64,000 nucleotides of DNA. It comes from Paenibacillus senegalensis JC66. GTDB lineage: Bacteria; Bacillota; Bacilli; Paenibacillales; NBRC-103111. The stretch lies in the NCBI RefSeq assembly GCF_000285515.1, contig NZ_HE610961.1, forward strand, positions 425,727-489,726, written 5' to 3'. Below are positions 43,210 through 52,911 of this stretch, one piece after another; position 1 is the stretch's first letter; the number at the start of each line of letters is the position of its first letter. The translations under genes were made by a program, and so were the position numbers. The notes beneath the pieces are model-generated. The model was not told the DNA's origin, ran no database searches, and saw nothing but the letters and a program-made list of their open reading frames with translations.

Positions 43210-44291
43210 TGTTTAAAAACGCTCAAAAATTGCGTGATAATGTCGTCCCCGTTCTCCGACATCCAATTCCAGTCATACTGAAGCAGCTTAATCTCCTGTA
43301 CCTGGGTGCGGTCTTCCTTCGCCAGCATATCTGAGCGCCCCGGGAGCAAGTAGGCATCGGCGACCAGCGACTGTGCTTCATCCGACAGCAAATAGTCGAT
43401 AAACAGCTTAGCATTATCCAGGTTTGGAGCGTCCTTAAGGATCATAGCCGGGCGCGGGTTGATTACCGTACCCGAGGCCGGATAGACGATGTCTACCGGT
43501 TCACCCTTGGCCCTGGCACTATAAGCCATATAATCCACGCCAGCCATAACGACGCTCTTCGCACCAGTCACGACCGGATCAAGCGCCTCCTGATTGGCGC
43601 CGGCCATCGTTACTTCATTCTGCCTTAACATCTCGAACAAGCTCCAGCCCGATTCTCCGTACTGGTTCAGATAGCCGGATACAAAATCAAGAGCTGAACC
43701 GGATAGGGACGGGTCCGGAATATTCACAACGCCGCTCCATTTCGCGTCTGCCAGATCGCTCCAGTCGGCCGGGGCGTCATCCACAAGCTTCGTATTGTAC
43801 GTGATTCCCAGTGCAGAAGCACTATAACCGAATAAGTGATGATCTTCATCCACCCAGCCATCGTACAGCCGGTCGGCATGAACGGCCTCGGGATAAGCCT
43901 GAGTCCATCCTTCCTGCTTCATGGACATGCCGGACGGCCACGATGCAAGTACAACGATATCAGCGACCGGATTGCTTTTCTCAGCTTCCAGACGTGCCAG
44001 CACCTTGCCTGTCGTTCCTTGAAACTGCTCGACCGTTAAGCCTGTCTCAGCCTGAAATCCCTCAAGGATTTTATCCGCCAGACCGGCCGGGCCCGCCGTG
44101 TAAACAACAACCTTGCCGCTTGGTTTTTTCGATTCTTGCGGCGGCGCTGCCGGTGATTGTGCTGGTGCCGGCTCCGAGCCTCCTTGGTTAGACGGCTGTG
44201 CAGGAGCTTGTCCTCCACAAGCGCTTAGTGCCAGCATGGCAGTAATAAACAGAGGGATCATTTTACCCCGCAGAAGAGCTTTTGATTTCAT
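43206..44291 (-). CDS. ABC importer substrate-binding lipoprotein (FbpA/FutA-like class)
   Basis: 361 residues with a signal peptide ending in lipobox LSAC (about Cys25) and a Pro/Ala/Gln-rich linker. The binding fold starts VVVYTAGPAGLADKILEGF and includes VADIVVLASWPSGM and GSALDFVSGYLNQYG. The fold is shared by carriers of Fe(III), thiamine and aminoethylphosphonate, and I cannot pick the ligand. GGAGGAAG precedes ATG 44291. The start lies inside the 3' end of the ATPase gene (29-bp overlap). Confidence 0.86.
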   Translation of the reverse strand: MKSKALLRGKMIPLFITAMLALSACGGQAPAQPSNQGGSEPAPAQSPAAPPQESKKPSGKVVVYTAGPAGLADKILEGFQAETGLTVEQFQGTTGKVLARLEAEKSNPVADIVVLASWPSGMSMKQEGWTQAYPEAVHADRLYDGWVDEDHHLFGYSASALGITYNTKLVDDAPADWSDLADAKWSGVVNIPDPSLSGSALDFVSGYLNQYGESGWSLFEMLRQNEVTMAGANQEALDPVVTGAKSVVMAGVDYMAYSARAKGEPVDIVYPASGTVINPRPAMILKDAPNLDNAKLFIDYLLSDEAQSLVADAYLLPGRSDMLAKEDRTQVQEIKLLQYDWNWMSENGDDIITQFLSVFKQ

Positions 44292-45270
44292 GGATTACTT
44301 CCTCCTTGGATAGAAATTTATAAATATGCTGCTCTGGGACATATACCGTTGTCCGTTCGCCTGCGTTAGCGCGCGCCGCACGATATCCTGTCCATTTGGT
44401 GCCATCCTCCAGTTCCAGCTCCAGCTCATACCGATCGCCCGTGTAGCTTACCTGCCGGATAACAGCCCGCCAGCTTCGGCATCCCGGCGCCGCAGTCCAC
44501 CCGAGATGCTCCGGACGGAACATCGCTTCTTCCGCCGCCAGCCAATTGGACTTGCCGACAAAACGGGCTACGTCCTCATTAACGGGGCAATGATAAATGT
44601 CCTCGGACGTCCCCAGCTGCAGTACGCGCCCTTGCCGCATAACGGCGATCCGGTCAGACATCGACATCGCCTCCGATTGATCATGAGTGACGTAGACAGC
44701 GGTCACACCCAGCTCCCGGACAAGCCGGATCAGCTCCACTCGCATCTCTTCCCGCAGCAAGGCATCCAGCGCACTTAACGGTTCATCAAACAGGATGATC
44801 TCCGGCCTGCCGGCAATTGCCCTGGCGAAAGCGACCCGCTGCTGCTGCCCGCCGGACAGCTCATGCGGATACCTGTCCTCCATGCCGGTCAAGCGGACGA
44901 AGCGCACTGCCTCTTTGACCCTCTCCCGCAAACGATCCGTCTGCCGCCGTGCCTTGAGTGCAAAGGCGACATTCTCAAAGACCGTCATATGCGGCCACAG
45001 CGCAAAATCTTGAAAGACCATGCCAAGATTTCGCTTCTGCACCGGCAGGCGTTTCCCGGCAGCCGAAGAGAAAACTACCTTGTCCCCAAACAAAATCTCC
45101 CCCTTGTCCGGTTCTTCGAGCCCGGCAATCAGACGAAGCAGCGTCGTCTTCCCGCAGCCCGATGGCCCTAACAATGTTAAAAATTCACCGGAACCAACCG
45201 CAAGGTCCAGCGGATGCAGCGCCTTCGTCCCGCCGAATGACTTGGATATATCGCGGATCGTGATTTCCAT
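44263..45270 (-). CDS. ABC importer ATP-binding protein (FbpC/PotA class)
   Basis: 335-residue ATPase: Walker A GPSGCGKTTLL (about 35-45), signature LSGGQQQR (about 138-145), Walker B IILFDEPLSALD, switch His in VYVTHDQSEA. A C-terminal TOBE-like domain (about 240-320) completes it. It is first in the operon ATPase, binding protein, permease, beta-CASP protein, and divergent from a LysR gene 169 bp away. Confidence 0.93.
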   Translation of the reverse strand: MEITIRDISKSFGGTKALHPLDLAVGSGEFLTLLGPSGCGKTTLLRLIAGLEEPDKGEILFGDKVVFSSAAGKRLPVQKRNLGMVFQDFALWPHMTVFENVAFALKARRQTDRLRERVKEAVRFVRLTGMEDRYPHELSGGQQQRVAFARAIAGRPEIILFDEPLSALDALLREEMRVELIRLVRELGVTAVYVTHDQSEAMSMSDRIAVMRQGRVLQLGTSEDIYHCPVNEDVARFVGKSNWLAAEEAMFRPEHLGWTAAPGCRSWRAVIRQVSYTGDRYELELELEDGTKWTGYRAARANAGERTTVYVPEQHIYKFLSKEEVIHEIKSSSAG

Positions 45271-45382
45271 ATCTGCTCCTTTCTTCCCTCGTTCTATTGT
45301 TATCGTAACGCCGGACGTTCAGCGGATGATTAAACGGATGTAAGAGCGATGTTAATTATTTTGTTAATATATATTTATTTAC

Positions 45383-45397
45383 ATAGAATTTTTCTAT
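45383..45397. promoter_or_regulatory. LysR-type dyad upstream of lysR
   Basis: ATAGAA-TTT-TTCTAT, a perfect 6-bp dyad with the T-N11-A form. It overlaps the likely -10 (TATAAT, 45395-45400) of the plus-strand lysR gene, consistent with autorepression. Confidence 0.5.
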
Positions 45398-45439
45398 AAT
45401 GATAGTAGGCTATTCCACATGTAGAGGGGAAGATTTGAA

Positions 45440-46339
45440 ATGAACTTAAAGAAGCTGGAGGTTGTCGTCTGCCTCGCGCGGTATAAGAAGGTGACCACCG
45501 TCGCCGAGCACCTCGGCCTAAAGCAGCCATCCGTAACCTATCATATGAAGAGCTTGGAAGAAGAGATGGGCGTTCCTTTATTTGAGCACCGTGCCGGTAA
45601 AGTGCTGCTGACGGATGCCGGCAATGTCCTGCTCCACTATGCCTCGAAAATATTGGCGCTATCACAGGAGACCAAAAGAGTGCTCCGGGAATATAAAACA
45701 TACGAACGCGGCACACTTACAATCGGCGCGAGCTATGTACCGGGTGCCTATTTGCTGCCCGAAGTGATCGACCGACTGGCCCAAATCTATCCCGGCATTA
45801 CGATTCGCTTGAAATTGAACCCTGCGCCGAACGTGCTTGCCATGCTTGCAGAGCACAGCATTGATGTGGGGCTGATCTCTTATACAGCCATTGAAGATCC
45901 ATCGCTTCATATTTGCAGGGTCTGTCCCGATGATCTTGTTCTAGCGTTTCCCTCCGGCCACCCGTTCGCAGCAAGAGAAGCCGTCACCCCCCTCGACATT
46001 GCCGAAGAGCCGTTTATCCTGCATGACAGCCCTTCTACTACGCGGCGGATGACGGAGGAATGGGCGGAGAAACACAGCATTAAGCTCAAAGTTAACATGG
46101 AAGCTGATTCGCTCGAGACAATCAAACGGGCGGTACGCGCGGGAACGGGCGTCTCCTTCATCTCGCAGATGGCCATAGCCGAAGAAGCGGAACGCAAGCA
46201 GCTGCAGTACTGTCCGATTCCTGAGTTATCTACCAAACGGTTTATTTTTGCCTGCTATCAACGCGACCGCTGGCTGACTTCGCCGATCCGCACGCTGCTC
46301 GAGCTGCTCAGCAGACCGGAGACAAGCTCCGGCAATTGA
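45440..46339 (+). CDS. LysR-type regulator of the adjoining importer operon
   Basis: 299 residues: HTH at about 1-60 (VTTVAEHLGLKQPSVTYHMKSLEEEMGVPLFE), effector domain from about 90 with the usual GTLTIGASYVPGAYLLPEV beginning. GAGGGGAAG precedes ATG 45440. Divergent placement suggests control of the ABC importer/beta-CASP operon. The family resembles CysL/YwbI-like regulators; the effector is unknown. Confidence 0.92.
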   Translation: MNLKKLEVVVCLARYKKVTTVAEHLGLKQPSVTYHMKSLEEEMGVPLFEHRAGKVLLTDAGNVLLHYASKILALSQETKRVLREYKTYERGTLTIGASYVPGAYLLPEVIDRLAQIYPGITIRLKLNPAPNVLAMLAEHSIDVGLISYTAIEDPSLHICRVCPDDLVLAFPSGHPFAAREAVTPLDIAEEPFILHDSPSTTRRMTEEWAEKHSIKLKVNMEADSLETIKRAVRAGTGVSFISQMAIAEEAERKQLQYCPIPELSTKRFIFACYQRDRWLTSPIRTLLELLSRPETSSGN

Positions 46340-46620
46340 TTGCCAACGGTCATGAATTCCGGATTCATGATGCGGCGGTGCTCATGGTGCTGTGATGCTC
46401 ACGATGCTGTATAAATGTGGCGATGCTCATGGTGCTCATGGTGCTGTGAAGCTGTGATGCAGCGAGTGCTTATGATACTCATGGTGCTTTGGTGCGGCGG
46501 TCCGTACCATTTTTGCTCAACGCTCGCAGTGAGGCTGTAGATTAACTGTTAGTAACAGTTTGCTTCAGGCAGTGAGGTCGCTGGCTTGCGATGAGGTCCT
46601 TGGCAGCCAGCTTCGAATTC

Positions 46621-46755
46621 TAACGCTCGCCATTGTCCTTATTTGAGCAAAATCAGGGTGTTAAAAATTGTAAACGCTTGCCATGGTCCTTATTTTGCTA
46701 GAATCGCGGTTTTCTGGACTTTTTCTCACAAATAAGAGATCAAGGGCGAGCGTTA
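46621..46755. mobile_element. MITE-like palindromic element, copy 2
   Basis: Bounded by TAACGCTCGCC (46621-46631) and GGCGAGCGTTA (46745-46755). The left end is present twice, a diverged second version TAAACGCTTGCC at 46671-46682 following TTAAAAATTG, as if one element inserted in or partially duplicated another. The interior matches 18823-18955 at TTATTTTGCT.GAATCGCGGTTTT, CTTTTTCTCACA and AATAAGAG. Confidence 0.6.
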
Positions 46756-46805
46756 CATATTTGGAGGATACTAGCGGGGACATGTGGGGAGAGTAAACTG
46801 CCAAG

Positions 46806-46905
46806 GGTACACTGCAGAGCGTGCACTCCAAAGCGACACCACCGAGGTACACTGCAGAGCGTGCACTCCAAGCGACACCACCGAGGTACACTGCCGAGGG
46901 CACGT
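46806..46905. repeat. 40-bp tandem repeat, two copies plus a partial
   Basis: Units beginning GGTACACTGCAGAGCGTGCA at 46806 and 46846 (one-base deletion in the second), partial unit from 46885. Confidence 0.88.
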
Positions 46906-47222
46906 TATCGAGGGTACACGGTTATGGCTTCCGGCAAAAGGGCACGCCACGAAGCAAGCTTATTGCGAAGCAATATGCAAAAAAGAGTGCTCATTTCCAT
47001 TACGGAAAATTACACTCTTCTGTGAGGTTGTAGAGAGACTCGTGAACTGTTTTGTCTATTTCCCATGTGCCTTAAGTATCGCTGCTTTACTGTATCGCTT
47101 GCTTTATAGCATCATTTGCTTTACTGTATCGCTTGCTTTACAGTATCATACAGATCAATTGACTTACAGGTCACTCAAGATTTTATCCCGGCATGCGGCA
47201 TGCAGGACCAAACGGCATTGCA

Positions 47223-47666
47223 TTACTGAATATCCTCAAGCGGCACATCCCTTATACGTGTTGCGATCCACCAAATGTGGCCAAAAGGATCCGTTACCCC
47301 TCCGCGCCGATCACCTTCAACATGATCCTCCACAGGCATCAGTTCCTCTGCACCCGCATCAATCGCTTGTGCAAAAAGTGTATCTGCGTCCTCAACATAT
47401 AGGAAAATATGTACCGCAGTTCCTCCAAGAGAAACTGGGCTCTGCATAATCGGATGCTCTGGAAATTCATCGACGAGCATGACTCGCGAATCTCCGATCT
47501 TGATTTCTGCATGCCGAACCTTTCCACTTTCATCAGTTACACGCATCATTTCCGCAGCTCCAAATGCCTTTTTGTAAAACGTTATGGCATCGGCCGCACC
47601 CTTGATGATCAGGTACGGTGTTACAGCATGATGGCCTTCCGGTATGCCTCTAGTTTTCTCTGTCAT
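47223..47666 (-). CDS. VOC-family (glyoxalase/PhnB-like) protein
   Basis: 147-residue protein of two beta-alpha-beta-beta-beta units, with PYLIIKGAADAITFYKKAFGA at the start and TDPFGHIWWIATR at the end, closest in style to PhnB-like/YdhR-type metalloproteins of unknown reaction. GGAGGATTG precedes ATG 47666, so the longer reading is rejected. Divergence from neighbours gives no functional clue. Confidence 0.88.
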   Translation of the reverse strand: MTEKTRGIPEGHHAVTPYLIIKGAADAITFYKKAFGAAEMMRVTDESGKVRHAEIKIGDSRVMLVDEFPEHPIMQSPVSLGGTAVHIFLYVEDADTLFAQAIDAGAEELMPVEDHVEGDRRGGVTDPFGHIWWIATRIRDVPLEDIQ

Positions 47667-47801
47667 GACACAATCCTCCAATGATCTGAAATTTGAATGC
47701 ATTCCTTCCCTCATAAAAAAGCAAATCCAATACAGGGATCAAAATCGCATCACATTTATTGTAAGTCGCATCAAAATAAATGGTATTGTAAAAAAATGAC
47801 C

Positions 47802-48644
47802 CTATTGGCCAAGCGGAACGTGATTGTGCTGTGTGCTTTGATGCAAGCGGTACGTTTTTGGACTAATCCCGGAAAAAGCCTGAAAATCATGAATAAAATG
47901 AGCCTGGTCATAATAACCGCAAATTAAAGCAAGCTCCGCCCAATTGACCTGCTCTCTACCTTTAAGCTGTTGAAGTACATGCTGAAAGCGTTGGATACGC
48001 AAAAATTGTTTTGGGGACAGTCCGACCTGTTCCTTGAATACCTGAATAAATCGCCGTGAGCTCAGAGTGATTTGTTCGGTCACATCAGCAATTTTCAAAT
48101 AATAAGGGGTAGCCTGAAATTTCTTTAATGCAAAAAAGACAGCAGGATGGTATGCAGAATCTCCAGTCATCATCCCCATGAGGTAATATTCCAGAATTCT
48201 AAATTTAGCAGCAGGCGTTTCAGCTTCAAACAGCTGGTCCCGCATTTCGGACGCAGTTGTCCCCCACAGTATATCCAGCGGCAAATGTACATTACGCAAT
48301 TCGTTAGCTGCTGCCTTTAGAAACGGAAAAGCGCCGCCGGGCTTAAAATGGACCCCTATTGCGGACACTTGGCATGCGGTGTCGATAACTGTGAATTTTG
48401 AATGCGGTCCGGAGATCAGACTCCCGCGAAAACGCTCGAACCGGTCGTGATTCGTTTGGTCGTATACCTTAATCAAGTCTTCTTCAAGATTAATAACCAA
48501 TTCCATCGTGCCGTCCGGAAGGACGCGCCCCATCCCATGAGCCGGGCTGCAGCCTTGCTGCAGCCAAAAAACGTTTATAAAATCCGACAGCGCGGCTGCG
48601 GGTGATAGGTGCAAAAAAGGGCCACCACAAATCACTACCTTCAT
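47802..48644 (-). CDS. AraC-family transcription regulator
   Basis: 280 residues. The N-terminal domain (about 1-140) resembles the DUF6597-type sensor fold seen with AraC outputs (VLPDGTMELVINLEEDL). The C-terminal AraC double HTH (about 175-270) includes ALICGYYDQAHFIHDFQAFSGISPKTYR. ATG 48644 is preferred because a longer start would overlap the ABC gene; its ribosome site is weak. It follows the exporter genes by 47 bp and may be cotranscribed. Confidence 0.88.
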   Translation of the reverse strand: MKVVICGGPFLHLSPAAALSDFINVFWLQQGCSPAHGMGRVLPDGTMELVINLEEDLIKVYDQTNHDRFERFRGSLISGPHSKFTVIDTACQVSAIGVHFKPGGAFPFLKAAANELRNVHLPLDILWGTTASEMRDQLFEAETPAAKFRILEYYLMGMMTGDSAYHPAVFFALKKFQATPYYLKIADVTEQITLSSRRFIQVFKEQVGLSPKQFLRIQRFQHVLQQLKGREQVNWAELALICGYYDQAHFIHDFQAFSGISPKTYRLHQSTQHNHVPLGQ

Positions 48645-48691
48645 TAATGTATTTAAATATAAGCGCGATCCTAAATGAGTGCCAATCCATA

Positions 48692-49465
48692 TTAGAAGCC
48701 CTTTTCCACTAACCATTTCATAATGTTTTCTTCTCTTTTCTTAATATCGTCACGCTGCGCATCATATTTGCTCATTTTCTTCTGAGCTACAAGATTTCCA
48801 TCTACCATAAACAATATTCTTTCGGATTTGGCTGCCACCTTGGCATCATGCGTAACGAGCATAACGGTTGTCCCTTTTTGGTTAATCTCCGCAACAATGG
48901 ACATAATCTCTGCAGCCGATTTGGAATCCAGCGCACCAGTCGGTTCATCTCCAAAAAGGATATCCGGTTCATTGATCAAGGCTCTGCAAATAGCGACTCT
49001 CTGCAGCTGTCCGCCGGATGCCTGAGTGATATGATGATCAGCAAGCTTTTGAATTCCTGTCATCTCCAGTAGTTTTTGCGCTTTTTGATATACCGCTTTT
49101 TTATCCGCGCCCGCTCCTTGGGATACAAGAGCAGGAAACATAACATTGTCAATCAGTGACAGATTCTTTAACAGGTTAATATCCTGAAAAATAAATCCCA
49201 TGTTATTCAGGCGAATTTGAGCCAGTTCCTCTTCTTTTAAGCTGGCCATTTCACGCCCTTTAAACTTCACACTCCCGGAAGTCATTTTGTCCATGCCGCT
49301 TATATTATATAGCAGCGTCGATTTCCCGCTTCCGGATGGCCCCATCACCGATACGAATTCACCTTGTTCGATCTCCAGGTTGATGTCCTTCAAGATGTGA
49401 AGCTGACGGCTGTTTCCTAATTCTACTTTTTTGTTCAAGCTTCTTGCTTCCAAGATTATGCCCAT
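48692..49465 (-). CDS. ABC transporter ATP-binding protein (LolD/MacB class)
   Basis: 257 residues: Walker A GPSGSGKSTLL (about 42-52), a signature region of QASGGQLQRVAICRALI, Walker B LFGDEPTGALDS and VMLVTHD. This class pairs with FtsX-like permeases, and the broken permease lies just upstream. GGGGAG precedes ATG 49465. If the permease is really dead, this ATPase is an orphan. Confidence 0.92.
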   Translation of the reverse strand: MGIILEARSLNKKVELGNSRQLHILKDINLEIEQGEFVSVMGPSGSGKSTLLYNISGMDKMTSGSVKFKGREMASLKEEELAQIRLNNMGFIFQDINLLKNLSLIDNVMFPALVSQGAGADKKAVYQKAQKLLEMTGIQKLADHHITQASGGQLQRVAICRALINEPDILFGDEPTGALDSKSAAEIMSIVAEINQKGTTVMLVTHDAKVAAKSERILFMVDGNLVAQKKMSKYDAQRDDIKKREENIMKWLVEKGF

Positions 49466-49503
49466 TTTTCTATTGCTCCCCTGCCCCATATTAAAATCAA
49501 CGT

Positions 49504-51859
49504 CTAACTTCTTAAAATGACAGATAAATCATCTTTTACAGCTGCCTTACAGGACATAGATATCGTAATCCCAACTACGAGGATCAGCGCTAACGGACAC
49601 AGCACCCACGTCTGCCAGGCGACATTGACCAATTCAATTTTGGCAGCCCCCATAGTGGACATGGCCATACTTGCCAGGAACTCGCCCAAATAATTGGAAG
49701 CCGCTACTCCGAATACGATACCCAACACCAATACCAATAAAGTTCCTGCCATATATTGACGACTAATTTGTTCAGAAGTTAGTCCCACACTTCGCATAAT
49801 GGCAATCTGAGACATATCCTTGGATAATAACATCCTGAGGAATAACGCAGTGATCAATACTATAATGATGACGGCAATGGCAATTCCGCCTATAACCATC
49901 ACGCTCATCTGATCAATGATATTGCCAAGAGTCTGCCGGGTAAATTCCTGGATATCGTTTACTTTGGCAGAATGATAGGCGTCTTGATAATACCTCATTT
50001 TCTCTTGAATGTTCACACCGGGAGCGGCATCCATGCTCACAATATACCAAAGCACGGCTTCATTATTGATACCGAGACTGGAATCCGCCTTGGCCGTTTT
50101 CCCGCCATTGGTAATATCCTGGTAAATCCCCGTCACCTTTAGCGTCTTTTCCTCCCCGCCAGCCTTGACGACGACTTCATCGCCTACCTTCTTGTTTAGC
50201 GCATCCTTCGAGGCGTTGGCATAAGAGAGTGCGATTTCTCCTTCCGTCTGCGGCGCTCTGCCATCCAGATATTTAAGAGGAAAGGCAGAGAAGTCTCCGA
50301 TTTCAATATAGATGTAGTCCCACAGCCCTTCCGCATTTTTAATCTGATAGGAGCTGGTGATGTAGGCGGCATGCTTTTCAATGTCGGAATCCTTCCGCAG
50401 CTCTTCCTGCAGCTTGTTAAAGTCGTCGGTTATCGTCTCTGTCATTCGCAGATCGATTCTCATGTCCGATTTTCCTATGCCCATGTATGTAGAAAATTCC
50501 GGTGAATTCATGGTGTTGTACAGATGAATAGGCAGAATGACAATAAACGTGCACACAATATAAATCAGGAACAGCAGCCTGTACACTTTGAATCGATTCC
50601 ATACATCCCTAAGTCCCATATAAATGTTGGTGCTGAAGAATTTGTTTTTATGCAGGGGAAAACGGTATTTCCGCTTCCCTCCACGCTCCGCGATCGTAGA
50701 ACGCAAAGCCTCCACCGCTGAAATCTTGTCGATTCGTTTAAGCACATTCTTGCAGTACATCACAATCATGAAATAGATCAAGAGCGGAGCTATCAGGGAC
50801 AGAACATATTTTAAATTTCCCGATACATCCGAAGAAATGTAAAGCTTGATATTACCGTTTAACAGATTCACGACGGCAAAGGAAAGCAGATAGCCTATCA
50901 AACCAGCTGCTAGTGACATGATTCTGTATTTGTTAAGATATACCTTCTTAATATCCTTTTTGGCTATCCCTATTGCTTTCATGACACCAATTTCTCGTAT
51001 ATCTTCATCTATCGTTGCCAAAAAGGTAAGCCGAATACAGAGAGAAGCAATAATAATGAGCAGCATGCTGATAAGGATAATGACCATGGCCACAGCCGTA
51101 TCGGCCAGTGCGTTAAAGATCAGGAAGATCTGCCCGCCTACTGTAGGGCCGTTGGCAGGAAGTCCGGCTTCGATATAGGCGGTTTGCACAGCCTGGGAAT
51201 CCCCGGTTTCCTTTAGTTTAAACTGGATGAGATATTCCAGCTCCCCCGCCTGCATTTCGCGCATTTGATCACTAGTCGGCCTGATTCAGAACAAACCGTT
51301 TCGAAGAAGTAAAGGAAGAGTTCATCTGATAATCTCTTGCGTAATCGGAAATGACAAACTCCTGTTCATACTCCCCATTTCTCACTGTAATCGTCTCACC
51401 GATTTTCAGGTCATACTGCTGCATGAAATAGATGGGAACGGCGATTTCCCCTGCCGCGATATCCAGCTTTTCATTATTGAGGTCCAGTATGAAATCAAAT
51501 TGGCGGTTCTGCACAACAAATGAAATATCCTGAATCGTTCCAGCCATCGTTTGGCTGCCGCCATAATGGATATGGCTTCCGTCCACCGTCAGCAGTACCA
51601 TCGTCTCCTGCATCGCTATATGCTCACGCTGTTGTTCCGTAAACTGATCGATGTCGGCCTGACTGAATTCTCCTGAATGCATCTGCGTAATATCAGCTGG
51701 AACCGCACGTTCCTGCAGCTGCGACATCGACTGAAGCAGATTGGCAATATTATTGATGGCGCTAGCTGTCAAAATTACGGCCATCGTAATAAATATGAAT
51801 ACAGCCGATGCTACAACTTTGTTCCTTAGAAAATCGTTCTTTACCATTTTGAAAAACAT
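49504..51859 (-). pseudogene. FtsX-like ABC permease, interrupted by a one-base frameshift
   Basis: A macrolide/peptide-type permease of about 784 residues. From ATG 51859 (GGGGGAAAA ahead) the first part (MFFKMVKNDFLRNKV, membrane segment, extracytoplasmic domain) ends at TAG 51274-51272 after VLNQAD. One base over, the sequence resumes SDQMREMQAGELEY and continues with three FtsX membrane segments, a second repeat and its own terminal helices to 49504. The total length, 2356 bases, is one more than a multiple of three, and removing one T at about 51274 joins the frames as LNQADSDQMREM. It is partner of the ATPase downstream and target of the TetR gene upstream. Confidence 0.88.
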
Positions 51860-51972
51860 CGTTTTCCCCCTGCCCACGGCACGCCTTTTGTCAATCCCCC
51901 CCAAATTATTGAGAAGATTGTACGGACTGCTGCAAACTGCCTTTGACTCGTTTCCGTATTTTCTGCTTTCGG

Positions 51973-52632
51973 TTATTCATCGCTTTCATCGCTGTCTCCA
52001 TCCTCGCTGGCAAACATCTGCATGACGTAGCTAAGGCTTCCGCTTTCAGCACCAAGCAGCCTTTCCAGGTTGAAAACAAACGCTTGTATGCGTGTTATAA
52101 GCTCCTCGTTCTTCATCGTTACCCTATCATCATCAAATACCGTATTCAGATAGATCACGACCATTTCCATGCATTCATACGGGAACGGCGTACTGAATAC
52201 TCCTTGTTCAATGCCTTCACGGATGATTTCCGTCAAGATTGGGGGAACACTGGTAATGATGACCTTTTGTATTTTCTGATGCATAAGCGCGTTCTGAGGC
52301 TTGTGAATGTGCTCCTTAATTTCCTTGCCATTGCCGCTGGTGCTAATGTTTAAGGCCATCACAACACGGATAATCCGCTCATTTAAGGGAATCCTCTTGT
52401 CTGCGGCAGCTTCCCGCGCCGCGCTTAAAAGACGGTCGCTATACCGTTCAATCAGCGCGTCCATAATATCCTCTTTCGATTTGAAATGATAATACAGCGT
52501 TCCCCGCGCAATGCCGACCATTTCGAGAATATCTTTAGTGCTTGTGCCATCAAAGCCCTTCTGAGCGAAAAGCTCATCCGCCGCATCAAGGATTTCGTTC
52601 CTCCGTTCCTCCGCTTCTTTGACTACTCTCAT
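51973..52632 (-). CDS. TetR/AcrR-family repressor of the FtsX exporter
   Basis: 219 residues: HTH at about 12-55 (ILDAADELFAQKGFDGTSTKDILEMVGIARGTLYYHFKSKED), ligand domain beyond, and an acidic tail (EDGDSDESDE). It is first gene of a TetR-permease-ATPase group. A 10-bp AT palindrome AATAATTATT at 52664-52673 upstream is a possible but weak operator. Confidence 0.92.
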   Translation of the reverse strand: MRVVKEAEERRNEILDAADELFAQKGFDGTSTKDILEMVGIARGTLYYHFKSKEDIMDALIERYSDRLLSAAREAAADKRIPLNERIIRVVMALNISTSGNGKEIKEHIHKPQNALMHQKIQKVIITSVPPILTEIIREGIEQGVFSTPFPYECMEMVVIYLNTVFDDDRVTMKNEELITRIQAFVFNLERLLGAESGSLSYVMQMFASEDGDSDESDE

Positions 52633-52911
52633 CTGTCTGTCTCCTTTTATAGATTAAATGTATAATAATTATTGTGTATAAATCGCTCTTTAGACCGACT
52701 GCCTGTCGATTTAAGATTAACATAATATATCTGATTGTCAAGATCGTGTTTCACATAGTCCGGATACTCAAAATATCCCCACAAAGCACAGCTTGGCGTC
52801 GCAGCATACTCAGGTACTTGCGGGCGGGCCCCGGTAAACTTTAAACATTCAAAAAAGGCTATGGGTATACTCCACATAGCCCCTTACTGAGGATTGGTTC
52901 AACTTATCCCG

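Larger units (their letters stand above)
46340..47222. other. 883-bp repeat-rich gap without a supported gene
   Basis: In order: a degenerate GCTCATGGTGCTGTGATGCT-like tract (about 46370-46495), the second MITE-like palindrome (46621-46755), a 40-bp tandem duplication (46806-46905), and a GCTTTACTGTATCGCTT-type direct repeat (about 47083-47145). The long plus-strand frame across it is built from these repeats and runs antisense into the VOC gene. Confidence 0.75.

Noticed and set aside
46784-47449. 221-codon plus-strand frame through the repeat region
   Set aside because: Made of tandem-repeat translation and then antisense to the VOC gene; no ribosome site.
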